Shown: piece after piece, positions 15,324 through 24,043 of the stretch
Layout of the letters: every line of letters starts with the position of its first letter
Numbering within the stretch: the stretch's first letter is position 1
Source: DATBLE01 sp963775695
GTDB lineage: Bacteria; Actinomycetota; Thermoleophilia; Gaiellales; Gaiellaceae
Direction: 5' to 3'
Assembly (NCBI GenBank): GCA_963775695.1
Contig: CAVZJU010000002.1
Span: 1 to 64,000 of the forward strand
DNA length: 64,000 nucleotides
The notes under the pieces: model-generated
Seen by the model: the letters and a program-made list of their open reading frames with translations, nothing else
Told to the model about the DNA's origin: nothing
The model's database searches: none
Translations under genes and position numbers: made by a program

Positions 15324-16066
15324 GAACGGTCTTGTTGCTCCATGCGGGCATCGCGGACAGCCGAATGTGGCAGCCGCAAGTCGAGGTGCTGGAAGCAGCG
15401 GGGTATCGCGTGGTCGTGCCCGATCTCCGCGGGTTCGGAGAGCGCCGGCTGGAGCCTGCGCCGTTCTCGAACGTCAGGGACGCCGAGGAAGCCCTCGACG
15501 GCCCGGCCGCGGTGGTCGGTGCCTCGCTCGGCGGGCGCGTCGCGCTCGAGCTGGCGGTTCACCGGTCCGATCTCGTCGAGCGTCTCGTCCTGATCGCGCC
15601 GGGTCTGCCCGGTTGGGAGTGGTCCGACGACACCCGCGCCGGCTGGGCGGCGGAAGAAGCTGCGTACGAGGCCGGCGACCTCGAAACGGCGGCAGAGGAG
15701 AGCGTTCGGCTGTGGGTCGACGGGCCGAGCCGTTCGCGGGAGGAGGTCGACGCGGGATTCCGTGCGGCGGTCACCCGGATGGTGCTCCGCTCGTACGAGA
15801 TGCAAGAGGGCGCCTGGGAGGCGGGTGCGCGCGAGGAGGACGTCCTCGACCCTCCGGTCGGCAGCCGGCTGGACGAGATCCGCTGTCCCACGTTGGTGCT
15901 CGTCGGCGACCACGACGTCGGCGACATGCGGGCGATTGCGGCCCACGTCGCCGAGTCGATCGACGGCGGCCGGCTCGTCACCGTCCCGAACGCGGCTCAC
16001 CTGCCGAGCCTCGAGCGCGCCGACGAGGTCAATTTGCTCCTGCTCGCGTTCCTCGGCGAACCCTGA
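15320..16066 (+). CDS. Alpha/beta-fold hydrolase
   Basis: The 248-aa protein has LLHAGIADSRMW (oxyanion region), VPDLRGFGE, nucleophile elbow GASLGGR, the acid strand LVLVGDHDVGDM and histidine NAAHLPSLE, an intact triad. The GTG start shares GTGA with the preceding frameshifted hydrolase, so the two form a translationally coupled pair. The substrate is unknown. Confidence 0.88.
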   Translation: MRTVLLLHAGIADSRMWQPQVEVLEAAGYRVVVPDLRGFGERRLEPAPFSNVRDAEEALDGPAAVVGASLGGRVALELAVHRSDLVERLVLIAPGLPGWEWSDDTRAGWAAEEAAYEAGDLETAAEESVRLWVDGPSRSREEVDAGFRAAVTRMVLRSYEMQEGAWEAGAREEDVLDPPVGSRLDEIRCPTLVLVGDHDVGDMRAIAAHVAESIDGGRLVTVPNAAHLPSLERADEVNLLLLAFLGEP

Positions 16067-16114
16067 GCAGCTGCCGACGGCGAGGACGGCGGGCACGGTC
16101 GCCCGCCGCGGTGC

Positions 16115-17149
16115 TCAGGGCTCGATCATCACCTTGATCGCCTCGCGCTGATCCATGGCGCGGTAGCCGTCGGGGACGGCGTCGAGGCCGATGGTCCGGT
16201 CGAGGACGCGGCCCGGCTCGATCCGGCCCTCCATGACATCCGGGAGGAGCTCCTCGATGTACGCGCGCGCCGGGGCGGGGCCGCCGCTGATCGTGATGTT
16301 TCCGTAGAAGGTGTCGCCGCCGGCCGGGATGGTCTCGTGCTGCGGAACGCCGACGCGGCCGACTGTCCCTCCGGGGCGGACGATGCCGAGCGCCGTGTCC
16401 ATCGACTGCTCGTAGCCGACGCACTCGAGCACGGAGTGGACGCCGAGGCCGTCGGTCAGCTCCTTCACCCGTTCGACCGCATCGTCTCCGCGCTCGCTGA
16501 CCACGTCGGTTGCGCCGAAGTCCCTGGCCAGCCCGATCCGGTCGGGATGGCGCCCGAGGATGAAGATCCGTTCGGCGCCGAGACGCCTGGCGGCGATCAC
16601 GCCGCACAGGCCGACGGCCCCGTCGCCGACGACGGCCACGTCCTTGCCGGGAGCGACCCGCGCGGCAAGGGCGGCGTGGTGCCCGGTTCCCATCACGTCC
16701 GAGAGCGTCAGCAAAGACGGCATCAGCGCATCGTCCTCGTCGACCGGGAGGACGACGAGAGTTCCGTCCGCCTGCGGGACACGAACGGCTTCCCCCTGGC
16801 CACCGTCCTGCTCGGTGCCTCCCCACCAGCCGCCGTGCAGGCACGAGGTCTGAAGACCTTCGCGGCAGAAGACGCAGGTGCCGTCCGACCAGGCGAACGG
16901 AGCGACGACGAGATCACCCGGCTCGACGGTGCGGACGTCCGATCCGACCGCCTCCACGCGGCCGATGAACTCGTGGCCCATCCGGCGGCCCTCCTCGGTC
17001 GGCGCCATGGACTTGTACGGCCAGAGGTCGCTGCCGCAGATACAGGAGCGGGTGACGACGAGAAGCGCGTCGGTCGGCTCGTGGAGGCCGGCGTCGGGGA
17101 CGTTCTCGACGCGGACGTCGCCGGCGCCGTACATGACAGTGGCTCGCAT
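16115..17149 (-). CDS. Zinc-dependent alcohol dehydrogenase family protein (MDR)
   Basis: The 344-aa medium-chain dehydrogenase has catalytic-zinc ligands in CICGSDLW and GHEFIG. DGTCVFCREG, with a further Cys at QTSCLHGG, is a reduced structural-zinc loop. The NAD(P) motif is GDGAVGLCGV. It is similar to actinobacterial quinone/alcohol dehydrogenases of unknown substrate. It is convergent with the hydrolase pair and divergent from the cupin fragment at 17272. Confidence 0.88.
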   Translation of the reverse strand: MRATVMYGAGDVRVENVPDAGLHEPTDALLVVTRSCICGSDLWPYKSMAPTEEGRRMGHEFIGRVEAVGSDVRTVEPGDLVVAPFAWSDGTCVFCREGLQTSCLHGGWWGGTEQDGGQGEAVRVPQADGTLVVLPVDEDDALMPSLLTLSDVMGTGHHAALAARVAPGKDVAVVGDGAVGLCGVIAARRLGAERIFILGRHPDRIGLARDFGATDVVSERGDDAVERVKELTDGLGVHSVLECVGYEQSMDTALGIVRPGGTVGRVGVPQHETIPAGGDTFYGNITISGGPAPARAYIEELLPDVMEGRIEPGRVLDRTIGLDAVPDGYRAMDQREAIKVMIEP

Positions 17150-17271
17150 GGGAGGACCTTTCGTTCAGGGAGCAGGCGCCGTCACTGAAGCACATACGGT
17201 GGAACGGCGGACACAGGGGAAAGATCCGCGCGTTCCTGACCACGCGCAAGGCTCGAGCAGGAGGCCGACCA

Positions 17272-17937
17272 TGCAGATCACACGGAACAGCATCGAGACG
17301 ACGCCGGGGCCGGCCGACTGGTTCACGGGGGCGGTCTACGTCGACGCGGTCGCGGCGCCGTCGGGCGCCTCGCGCCTGAGCGCGAGTTGGGTGCACTTCA
17401 CACCCGGCGCACGCACGGCGTGGCACGCGCACCCGAACGGCCAGACGATCTTCGTCCTGGAAGGCGTCGGCCTCGCGCAGCGGCGCGGCGGGCCGTGGAC
17501 GTCTCCGATGGGGCGACCGTGACAGTCCCCGACGCCGGTGACCGCTACGTCTCGGCCGTCCGTCACCTGCTGGCAGCGCGGCCGGCTGGGGCGGCCTCCC
17601 CGACCGGGAGGCGTCGTACATCGGCGTCGAGCCCCGGCTTCCGGTCGGCGAGTACAAGCTGACGGTGCGCGACGTCCCGGTCGACGGCTTCTGGTCGGTC
17701 TCGGTCTACAACGCCGGGGGCTACTTCGAGCCGAACGGCCGCGGCGCCCACAGCGTCAACAACCTGACCGCGGTCCGGAACGACGACGGCTCGGTCACCA
17801 TCCACTTCGGCGGCGACGACGACCGTCCGAATCTGCTTCCGATCGTGGAGGGCTGGAACTACACCGTGCGGCTGTACCGGCCCACGCCGGAGATCCTCGA
17901 CGGCTCGTGGGTGTTCCCGGCGATCGAGCCGGCCTGA
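17272..17937 (+). pseudogene. Chimeric remnant: cupin N-terminus joined to DUF1254/DUF1214 fragments
   Basis: From ATG 17272 a cupin begins normally (WVHFTPGARTAWHAHPNGQT, FVLEGVGL) but stops near 17487, mid-barrel. The following DNA is in other frames and from another family. GATVTVPDAGDRYVSAV (about 17510-17560) is a DUF1254 segment. GWGGLPDREASYIGVE through FWSVSVYNAGGYF to the stop at 17937 is the DUF1214 C-terminus. Two genes appear collapsed by internal deletions, and neither product can be functional. Confidence 0.7.
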
Positions 17938-18148
17938 TCCGCCGCCGCGCAGGCATTCCTCGTCGACGGCCTCGTCGCGGGCCGACGGCAGGTCGTGAGC
18001 CCCGCCGCCCGGCGGGCGGGCCCGGCAGCGGCTACTCTGAGCGGTGCAAGGCGGTTTCCTTGGGTGCCCATCTTCTCGCTTGCTCGCCGGACGGCGGAGC
18101 GCGTGAGGTCTCCCGTCTGGCACCCCCGACCTCGGAGAAGGAATCGCC

Positions 18149-18529
18149 ATGCGTGCCCCCAGCAAGCGCCCCGGATCCGGAAGCCCCGCGGCGGGCGGTC
18201 GTGGCCCGTCCTGGGCAGACGTCGAGCAGCTGCTCGATCGCCTCGCGGAGACGGGTGAGCGACTGCCGAGCGCCCACGGCGAGGGCGCCACGATCCTCAG
18301 CTACCAGCGCGGGCGCCGCTTGATGCTGGACTCCGGGCTCCGCTCGCGATGGGTCGCAGTCGACGACATCCGTGCGTGCTGGGACACGTTCGAGCGGCTG
18401 GGGCGTATTCGTCGCGAGGACGTGCTCGAGCCGGGTCGTTGCTCGGCGTTCATGGTCGAGCTGTTCGCTCAGGTTCCAGGCGTCGTCGATCAGGACGGAG
18501 CGGAGCGCTTGCTGGTGCTGCCGGCGTGA
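18149..18529 (+). CDS. Hypothetical protein
   Basis: The 126-aa soluble protein has a disordered basic N-terminus (residues 1-20) and then a compact alpha/beta region: WADVEQLLDRLAETGERL, RWVAVDDIRACWDTFERLGRI, VLEPGRCSAFMVELF. I recognise no family. The GTGA overlap with the following membrane-protein gene indicates one operon with it and with the CarD gene. Confidence 0.6.
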   Translation: MRAPSKRPGSGSPAAGGRGPSWADVEQLLDRLAETGERLPSAHGEGATILSYQRGRRLMLDSGLRSRWVAVDDIRACWDTFERLGRIRREDVLEPGRCSAFMVELFAQVPGVVDQDGAERLLVLPA

Positions 18530-19530
18530 GCCCGACGACGCAGGGCGCGAATCCGTGTGAGGTTGCGCGCCGGCGCCGTCGTCTGATCGCGGGAGGCGCG
18601 TTCGCGCTCCTGACCATCGCCGCATCCGTCCTCGTCGCCCGGCGGCTGACGCATTCCAGCTGGCCGCTCGACCACGCGGAGCCGTTCCTCGTCGCAGCGG
18701 CCGCGCTCGCGTACCTCGTCAGCCTCGTGTTTCGAGCCAGGGCCTGGCACAGGCTCTTCCCGGCGGACGAACGTCCCGACCAGGGTCGTTGCCTCGCCTC
18801 CGTCGGGGCCGGCGCGGCAAGCGGCGTGGTCCTGCCGTTTCGTCTCGACTACCTGGTCAAGGTGGGCATGCTGCAGCGGCTCGGAGGGATCCGGGTCGGG
18901 CTCGGCGCAATCGCTCTCTCGATCGTGTCGCTCGGGATGATCGACGCGATCGCGATGCTGCCCTTGTCGATCTCGGCGACGGCGACGAGCAACTCGCTCC
19001 TGCGCGGGCCGTTGCTGATCGTCGTCGCATTCGGGGTGGGGTGTTGCACGCTGCTGGTCGTCAGTCGACGGCTCACGCGCCTGCCGGCATTGAGCCGGAG
19101 CCGCCGGCTGCACGCTCTCGGCGAGCATGTCGCCCGGCACACGACTCCGGGCGGGCGAAGGAACGCGCTCGTCGCCTGGTGCTATCTGTTCGCCTGCTGG
19201 TCGGCACGCGCGTTCGGCAGCGCGGCGCTGCTCAGCGCGCTGGGATTTGCGTTCTCCCCGAAGGCCGCTCTTGCGGTCATCTGCCTCAGCGCCGCTGCTT
19301 CGGTCGTTCCGATCACTTCCGGCGGGGCTGTCGTCAACGCCGGCGCGGCCGCGGCGATCCTGCTCGCGCTGGGAGTCGGCAAGGACATCGCGATCAACTT
19401 CTCGCTCGCGTCCGGGCTTCTGCTGGTGACGAGCGCCGTGGTCGCGTCGATCTGCGGCGTCTTGTGGTCGCTCGCGATCCGGGCGGTCGCACGGCGTGCG
19501 TCGGCCGTGCCGAGCTTCGGCGTGTACTGA
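18526..19530 (+). CDS. Lysylphosphatidylglycerol-synthase-TM / YbhN-like membrane protein
   Basis: The 334-aa protein has about eight hydrophobic helices. It carries features of the LPG_synthase_TM (UPF0104) family: an early RARAWHRLF, FRLDYLVKVG, and a late VVPITSGGAVVNAG loop followed by LALGV. Relatives flip or handle lipids. The catalytic GNAT-like domain of MprF is absent, so it is probably a flippase-type half. The GTG start overlaps the upstream stop by 4 nt. CarD follows after 4 nt. Confidence 0.75.
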   Translation: MSPTTQGANPCEVARRRRRLIAGGAFALLTIAASVLVARRLTHSSWPLDHAEPFLVAAAALAYLVSLVFRARAWHRLFPADERPDQGRCLASVGAGAASGVVLPFRLDYLVKVGMLQRLGGIRVGLGAIALSIVSLGMIDAIAMLPLSISATATSNSLLRGPLLIVVAFGVGCCTLLVVSRRLTRLPALSRSRRLHALGEHVARHTTPGGRRNALVAWCYLFACWSARAFGSAALLSALGFAFSPKAALAVICLSAAASVVPITSGGAVVNAGAAAAILLALGVGKDIAINFSLASGLLLVTSAVVASICGVLWSLAIRAVARRASAVPSFGVY

Positions 19531-19534
19531 GTCG

Positions 19535-20056
19535 ATGCCGTCGGATGCTTCGAAGGCCTCGCTGGACATCGCCGTTGGCGACACGGTGGTGTACGCCGCG
19601 CATGGAGTCGGTCGGGTCGTGGCGCGCGAGCAGAAGCGGGTGGACGGCACGAAACGCGACTGTGTCGTCGTCGAGCTCGACGGCGAGCTGCGCATCACGC
19701 TTCCGCTGCCGGAAGCAGCCGAGCGGCTGCGCGCGGTCGCGGACGAACGGGAGCTGGAAGACGTCGGCAGGACGCTCGCCTCGGGGCCGAGCGAGCCGGA
19801 CGTGACGTGGATGAAGCGCATGAAGGAGAGCAAGGCGAAGCTCGCAGCGGGCCGGGCGGTCGAGCTCGCAGAGCTCGTCCGAGACGGCGAACGCTCCGAG
19901 CGCGCCGCGCGGCTCTCGCACGGGGAGCGGCAGGTCTATCTCCAGGCGCGTCGGCTTCTCGTGCGCGAACTCTGCTCGGCGCGGGGGCTCGACGCAGACC
20001 AGGCGGAAGCCTGGATCGAAGCGCAGCTCGCGCTTTCCGGCGAGAATGGGGACTGA
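19535..20056 (+). CDS. carD: CarD/CdnL-type RNA polymerase-binding regulator
   Basis: The 173-aa protein has an N-terminal RNAP-interacting Tudor-like domain (IAVGDTVVYAAHGVGRVVARE) and a helical C-terminal domain (DVTWMKRMKESKAKLAAG, LSHGERQVYLQARRLLVREL). CarD binds the RNAP beta subunit and stabilises open promoter complexes, including at rRNA promoters. Genomes often have several CarD_CdnL_TRCF proteins, and this may be an accessory paralogue. It abuts the basic 59-aa protein downstream. Confidence 0.85.
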   Translation: MPSDASKASLDIAVGDTVVYAAHGVGRVVAREQKRVDGTKRDCVVVELDGELRITLPLPEAAERLRAVADERELEDVGRTLASGPSEPDVTWMKRMKESKAKLAAGRAVELAELVRDGERSERAARLSHGERQVYLQARRLLVRELCSARGLDADQAEAWIEAQLALSGENGD

Positions 20057-20236
20057 ATGGCCCAGAAGAAGTCACGCCAGACATTCGAGAAGCTGAAGCG
20101 GGAGCAGGCAGTCAAGGAGCGCCGGGCCCGGAAGCAGGAGCGGAGAGAGGCGGCACGACTCGCAAAGGCGTCGGGCCTGGCTCCCCCCGAGCCCGCCGCG
20201 GACGAGGAAGGTGCAGATCCTGCCCAGGGCGACTGA
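20057..20236 (+). CDS. Small charged protein, hypothetical
   Basis: This 59-aa protein begins MAQKKSRQTFEKLKREQ. It is nearly all charged: an arginine/lysine/glutamate-rich helix (about 10-38) and then a Pro/Asp/Glu-rich tail (LAPPEPAADEE). The ATG follows the carD stop with no gap, a placement that supports a real gene. The nature of the helix suggests nucleic-acid or RNAP contact, but this is inference. Confidence 0.6.
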   Translation: MAQKKSRQTFEKLKREQAVKERRARKQERREAARLAKASGLAPPEPAADEEGADPAQGD

Positions 20237-20474
20237 CCTGCCCGCTCTCGGTGTGCTTCGGGGCACGATCGCCGTCACCGCCGACCTCGGCGGATTCGGA
20301 TTCATCGACCCCGACCGCGGCGGCGGCCAACTGCTCGTCCGCAGCAGCAGCATCGAATCGGGCCTGCGGCTTCGCGTCGGTGAGCCCGTCCGGTACGTCC
20401 TGGCCGGCGGCAGCTTCGCGCTCGAGGCCGTCGCAGTGACACGGGTGCGAGCCGGCCGCGCCGAGCGCGACTGA
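20211..20474 (+). CDS. Cold-shock-domain-like small protein
   Basis: The 87-aa frame contains a degenerate cold-shock/OB pattern: GTIAVTADLGGFGFIDPD followed by LLVRSSSIESG and GEPVRYVL. This places the GFGFI of RNP1 and the usual DLFVH replaced by LLVRS. The start is uncertain: GTG 20211 overlaps the previous gene by 26 nt, and GTG 20253 would remove the unstructured N-terminus. It ends just before the MITE-like element. Confidence 0.55.
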   Translation: MQILPRATDLPALGVLRGTIAVTADLGGFGFIDPDRGGGQLLVRSSSIESGLRLRVGEPVRYVLAGGSFALEAVAVTRVRAGRAERD

Positions 20475-20505
20475 GCCGCCCGGAGCACCCGACAGGAACG
20501 TCGAG

Positions 20506-20676
20506 CTAGAGGCTTGATGTGAAATTCAGCCGGTGCCGGATGCCGCCCCAGACACGGCGCCGGAGCGGCACGCTCCCCCTCGACACGTAACGCTGTTACG
20601 CGCCGAGGACGATCGCGGGCTCCGTCTTGGTCTGGAACGGCCCCGACGCGAGCCGAATTTCACATCAAGCCTCTAG
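20506..20676. mobile_element. MITE-like element, 171 bp with 25-bp terminal inverted repeats
   Basis: The left end 20506-20530 (CTAGAGGCTTGATGTGAAAT then TCAGC) and the right end 20652-20676 are inverted copies matching at 24 of 25 positions. Both ends terminate in CTAG and are flanked by GAG, a possible 3-bp target duplication. The 121-bp interior has no gene and holds CGTAAC-GCT-GTTACG. The ends are much more AT-rich than their surroundings. Such an element would need a transposase supplied elsewhere. Confidence 0.7.
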
Positions 20677-21797
20677 GAGCTGCAACGCCTGCCGCGCTCG
20701 CCGGCGGCGGCTGCTCTCACGGCCGCGCGCACCGGAGCGACGCTCTGCTTGGCGGTACCGTCGGCGTAACGGACGCCCGACTGCCAGCCGATCAGCGAGG
20801 GCTCGTCGCGGAGGTGGAAGAAGAGGACTCCGGCGACGCTGGGCTGGCAGGCGGCGAGCTCGAGCGTCCGGCGGTACGCATCGGCCTGGGCCTGCTCGGA
20901 GGTCGTGCGCGCGATCTCGTGGTCGCTGTAGACGGGCCGCTTGTCCGCCGGAATCGCCGTCTCGACGCCGATCTCGCCGTAGAGGATCGGCAGGTCGCCG
21001 CCCTTCTGCGCGGTCCCGTCGAAGGCTTCGGAGAGGAGCCGCACGAGCTTGTCGTAGTCGGCCAGGCCGATCGTCCGGACGTGCGGGTGGGAGAGGCCGA
21101 TCGGCACGGCGGACGACTCGGGATACGGGTGGTGGACGAACCCGTCCATGACCGGCCGGTCGCGGCCGCTCGCCCGGTAGGCGGCGCCGAGCGCCCGGAT
21201 GAAGGTCGTGGGCGAGGTGGTCTCGCGGCCGGCGCCCGGCCGGTCCGAGCCGCGGGGTGCGGTTGCGCCGCCCCAGACGCGGACGTCGTCGCGTGCGGCC
21301 TTCACGGCGTCGTAGGTGTCGGCCAGCAGCCGCAGATACGCCGCCGCCGAGACGTTCGCGCCGCCTGGACCGAACTGGGGGAGCCAGAAGCGGTTGAGGT
21401 TCGGCTCGTTGCCGACGATCACGTCGCGCACGCGGACACGGGTGACGACGGCGGCCGTGTACGCGGCGAACTGGGCCCGGGCCGCGGCGGTGAGGGGCGT
21501 GGTCGCGGAGCCGGGCTGGTAGACGATCAGGAACAGGCGGACACCGGCGGCGTCCGCGGACGAGGCGAGGCTCCCGAGCGTCGCCGTCTCCTGTGCGGTC
21601 GGCGCGGTCTCGCCGGGCTCCCAGATGCTGGAGACGGCGAGCGCGTCGAAGCTTGACCGGGTCAGCTCGCCCAGGAACTGTGCGGGCGCGCCGGACCGGG
21701 CGGCGTCGTCGACCACGCCGACCACCAGCGTGTGCCGTGCTCCGGCCCCGCATCCGGTGAGCAGGACCAGCGCCGCGAGGAGGGCCCAGATACGAAC
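20673..21797 (-). CDS. Glycoside-hydrolase-like lipoprotein (TIM barrel)
   Basis: A lipoprotein signal (RIWALLAALVLLTGCG, lipidated Cys at 21750-21752) precedes an about 350-aa barrel. It has the clan GH-A acid/base motif VIVGNEPNLNRFW and a later nucleophile context ILYGEIGVETAIP. HHPYPES and FFHLRDEP are further barrel-end loops. It probably cleaves a polysaccharide at the cell surface. No standard start codon lies near the signal peptide; the frame is open to 22013, so the 5' end is unresolved. The stop codon lies in the terminal repeat of the MITE-like element. Confidence 0.7.
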   Translation of the reverse strand, partial: VRIWALLAALVLLTGCGAGARHTLVVGVVDDAARSGAPAQFLGELTRSSFDALAVSSIWEPGETAPTAQETATLGSLASSADAAGVRLFLIVYQPGSATTPLTAAARAQFAAYTAAVVTRVRVRDVIVGNEPNLNRFWLPQFGPGGANVSAAAYLRLLADTYDAVKAARDDVRVWGGATAPRGSDRPGAGRETTSPTTFIRALGAAYRASGRDRPVMDGFVHHPYPESSAVPIGLSHPHVRTIGLADYDKLVRLLSEAFDGTAQKGGDLPILYGEIGVETAIPADKRPVYSDHEIARTTSEQAQADAYRRTLELAACQPSVAGVLFFHLRDEPSLIGWQSGVRYADGTAKQSVAPVRAAVRAAAAGERGRRCSS

Positions 21798-21960
21798 GGT
21801 GCGGTATTGACCGCCGCCCCGACCTTCAAACCGCCGGAAGCGCGCCAGGCCGAGAAGCGGAAGTCCCCGATCGCCTGGCCCATGGGGCCAGGCGACAGCG
21901 TTCCGCCGCAGGCATGGAGTTTGTGAGCGTCGAGAACGACAGGGCGGAGGCCTTCGCGGG

Positions 21961-22868
21961 ATGAGCTCTGCAGCGCCGGCGGTCAAGGACATGGTCGAAC
22001 TGCCGGGCGGCACGTTCCGGATGGGCGACGGCCGCTTCTACCCCGAGGAAGCCCCCGTGCGCGAGGTGTCGGTCGATGCGTTCTGGATCGACCGCCACCC
22101 GGTGACCGTCGCCGAGTTCAGGCGCTTCGTGAAGGCGACCGGCCACGTCACCTGGGCCGAGCAGCCGCCTCGGGCGGACGACTACCCCGACGCCGACCAC
22201 GACGTGCTCGTGCCGGGGTCGCTCGTGTTCCAGAAGTCGCGCGGCCCGGTCGAACTGCGCGACTTCCACAACGGGTGGGCCTGGGTGCCGGGCGCCGACT
22301 GGCGCCACCCGGAAGGGCCGGAGAGCAACGTCGGCGGCCGTGAGCGGCACCCGGTGACGCACGTCACCCACGGCGACGCGATCGCCTACGCCGACTGGGC
22401 CGGCAAGTCGCTCCCGACCGAGGTCGAGTGGGAGTACGCCGCCCGCGGCGGTTTGGAGGGCGCGATCTTCACCTGGGGCGACGACCCGGCGCCGAAAGGG
22501 CGGATGATGGCGAACACCTGGCAGAGCGAGTTCCCGGGGCAGAACCTGCTGCTCGACCGTTACGAGGGCACCTCACCGGTCGAGACCTTTCCGCCGAACG
22601 GCTACGGCCTGTACGACATGTGCGGGAACGTCTGGGAGTGGACCGACGACCTGTTCGAGGAGGACAAGGCGAACGGTTCTCCCTGCTGCGCCCCGCAGAA
22701 CCCCCAGAGCCCGGAGGAGCGCTACCCGAGACGAGTGATCAAGGGCGGGTCGCACCTCTGCACCGTGTCCGTTCCGAGAACGACCCCGTGCTGGAAACGG
22801 CGCCGGAGACGGTGAGAGCTCACCTCTACCCGACCGTGCAGGCAGCCGTCGAGGACCTGCAGCGGTAA
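21961..22868 (+). pseudogene. Formylglycine-generating-enzyme (SUMF1) homologue with a replaced C-terminus
   Basis: Residues 1-260 are a good SUMF1-family domain: MVELPGGTFRMGDG, WIDRHPVTVAEFRRF, LPTEVEWEYAARGG, MCGNVWEWTDDLF, VIKGGSHLC. After KGGSHLC (about 22765) the normal catalytic block with the two cysteines and the final GFRC is gone. The frame ends in an arginine-rich tail at 22815. A different frame then carries an alien C-terminus (ENDPVLETAPETVRAHLYP) to 22868. A deletion joining two genes explains this; the product lacks its catalytic cysteines. Confidence 0.75.
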
Positions 22869-22877
22869 GACTGCGGC

Positions 22878-23678
22878 GTGGCCGTGCCCGACTCCGCCGA
22901 GCTCCTCGCCGCGTACGACTCGCAGCTGCGCGCGCGTGTGCCCGACAAGCGGCTTCCCGGCGTCGAGTACGAGTGGGACGGGCCGCTGCTCCGCTTCACA
23001 GGTTTCGGGGATCAGGGCTGGGTCCTGTACTGCGATCTGGACGGGCTCGAGGGCGCAGCGCTCGACGATCTGATCGAGCGTCAGGTGCGTGTTTTCGCCG
23101 ACCGCGGAGAGCGGTTCGAGTGGAAGTACCACGGCCACGACCTGCCGCCAGACCTCCCCGATCGGCTGTACGCCGCGGGCTTCCAGCCGGAAGACCGGGA
23201 GACGGTCGTGATCGCACGAGTCGCCGACATCGCCGGCCCGCCCTCGCCCCCCGATGGGGTGACGCTACGCGACGTCACCGAGCGCGCCGACCTCGAGCGG
23301 ATCGCGGCGATGGAGGAGGCGGTCTGGGGCGATGACCACAGCTGGCTCCCGGAAGGGCTCGGCAAGGAGCTGGCCGCCGATCCCGACGGAATTTCGATCG
23401 TGGTCGCCGAGGGCGACGGCGCCGTCGTCGTCTGCGCCGCGTGGATGCGGTACGAGCATGGAACCGACTTCGCCACGCTGTGGGGTGGCGCCACCCTGCC
23501 GGACTGGCGCGGACGCGGAATCTACAGGGCGACCGTCGCCCACCGGGCGAACCTTGCCGTCGAGCGCGGCTTCCGCCTGCTCGAGGTCGATGCGTCCGAC
23601 GACAGCCGGCCGATCCTCGAGCGGCTCGGCTTCGTGCCGGTGACGACGACGACGCCGTTCATCTGGTCGCCCGGGTGA
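22878..23678 (+). CDS. GNAT-family N-acetyltransferase
   Basis: The 266-aa protein has a C-terminal GNAT core (about 120-266): VTLRDVTERADLERIAAMEEAVWG, the acetyl-CoA loop region LPDWRGRGIYRATVAHR (an R/Q-x-x-G-x-G/A variant) and RLLEVDASDDSRPILERLGF. The N-terminal 110 residues may be a degenerate second GNAT fold. The substrate is unknown. It heads a three-gene operon with a cupin and a dehydrogenase, linked by GTGA and ATGA overlaps. Confidence 0.85.
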   Translation: MAVPDSAELLAAYDSQLRARVPDKRLPGVEYEWDGPLLRFTGFGDQGWVLYCDLDGLEGAALDDLIERQVRVFADRGERFEWKYHGHDLPPDLPDRLYAAGFQPEDRETVVIARVADIAGPPSPPDGVTLRDVTERADLERIAAMEEAVWGDDHSWLPEGLGKELAADPDGISIVVAEGDGAVVVCAAWMRYEHGTDFATLWGGATLPDWRGRGIYRATVAHRANLAVERGFRLLEVDASDDSRPILERLGFVPVTTTTPFIWSPG

Positions 23679-24043
23679 GAGACTTCGACCGAGTGGACCT
23701 GGAGCTCGTCAACTTCGACGATCCGAGCGAGACACGCGTGTTCGAGAAAGGGCGCTTCGAGCTCTATCGGATCGGGCCGACAACTCTCGGGCGCGCGACC
23801 TACGAGCCCGGCTGGCGCTGGTCGGAGCACGTCGGGGCGGAGCTGGGGCAGCGCTCCTGTCCGGTCGAGCACGTCGGGCTCGTCCTCTCCGGCCAGGCTG
23901 CGGTGAAGATGGAGGACGGAACGGAGCGGGTGATGAAGGCCGGCGATCTCTTCTACGTCCCGCGGGGACACGACAGCTGGGTGGTCGGCGACGAGCCGTA
24001 CGTCTCCCTGCACATCGTCGGCAGCGAGGGCTACGCGACATGA
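23675..24043 (+). CDS. Cupin-domain protein
   Basis: The 122-aa single cupin barrel has motif 1 around VEHVGLVLSGQAAVKMEDG and motif 2 around AGDLFYVPRGHDSWVVGDEP. Histidines at SEHVG and GHDSW could bind metal. The GTG start lies in the GTGA overlap with the GNAT gene, and the end overlaps the dehydrogenase by ATGA. A small sensor or isomerase role is possible. Confidence 0.85.
   Translation: MRDFDRVDLELVNFDDPSETRVFEKGRFELYRIGPTTLGRATYEPGWRWSEHVGAELGQRSCPVEHVGLVLSGQAAVKMEDGTERVMKAGDLFYVPRGHDSWVVGDEPYVSLHIVGSEGYAT

Noticed and set aside
20211..20252. Treating the 26-nt overlap of the cold-shock-like gene with the 59-aa gene as deliberate coupling
   Set aside because: A later in-frame GTG at 20253 fits the domain start better, so the overlap may not exist.
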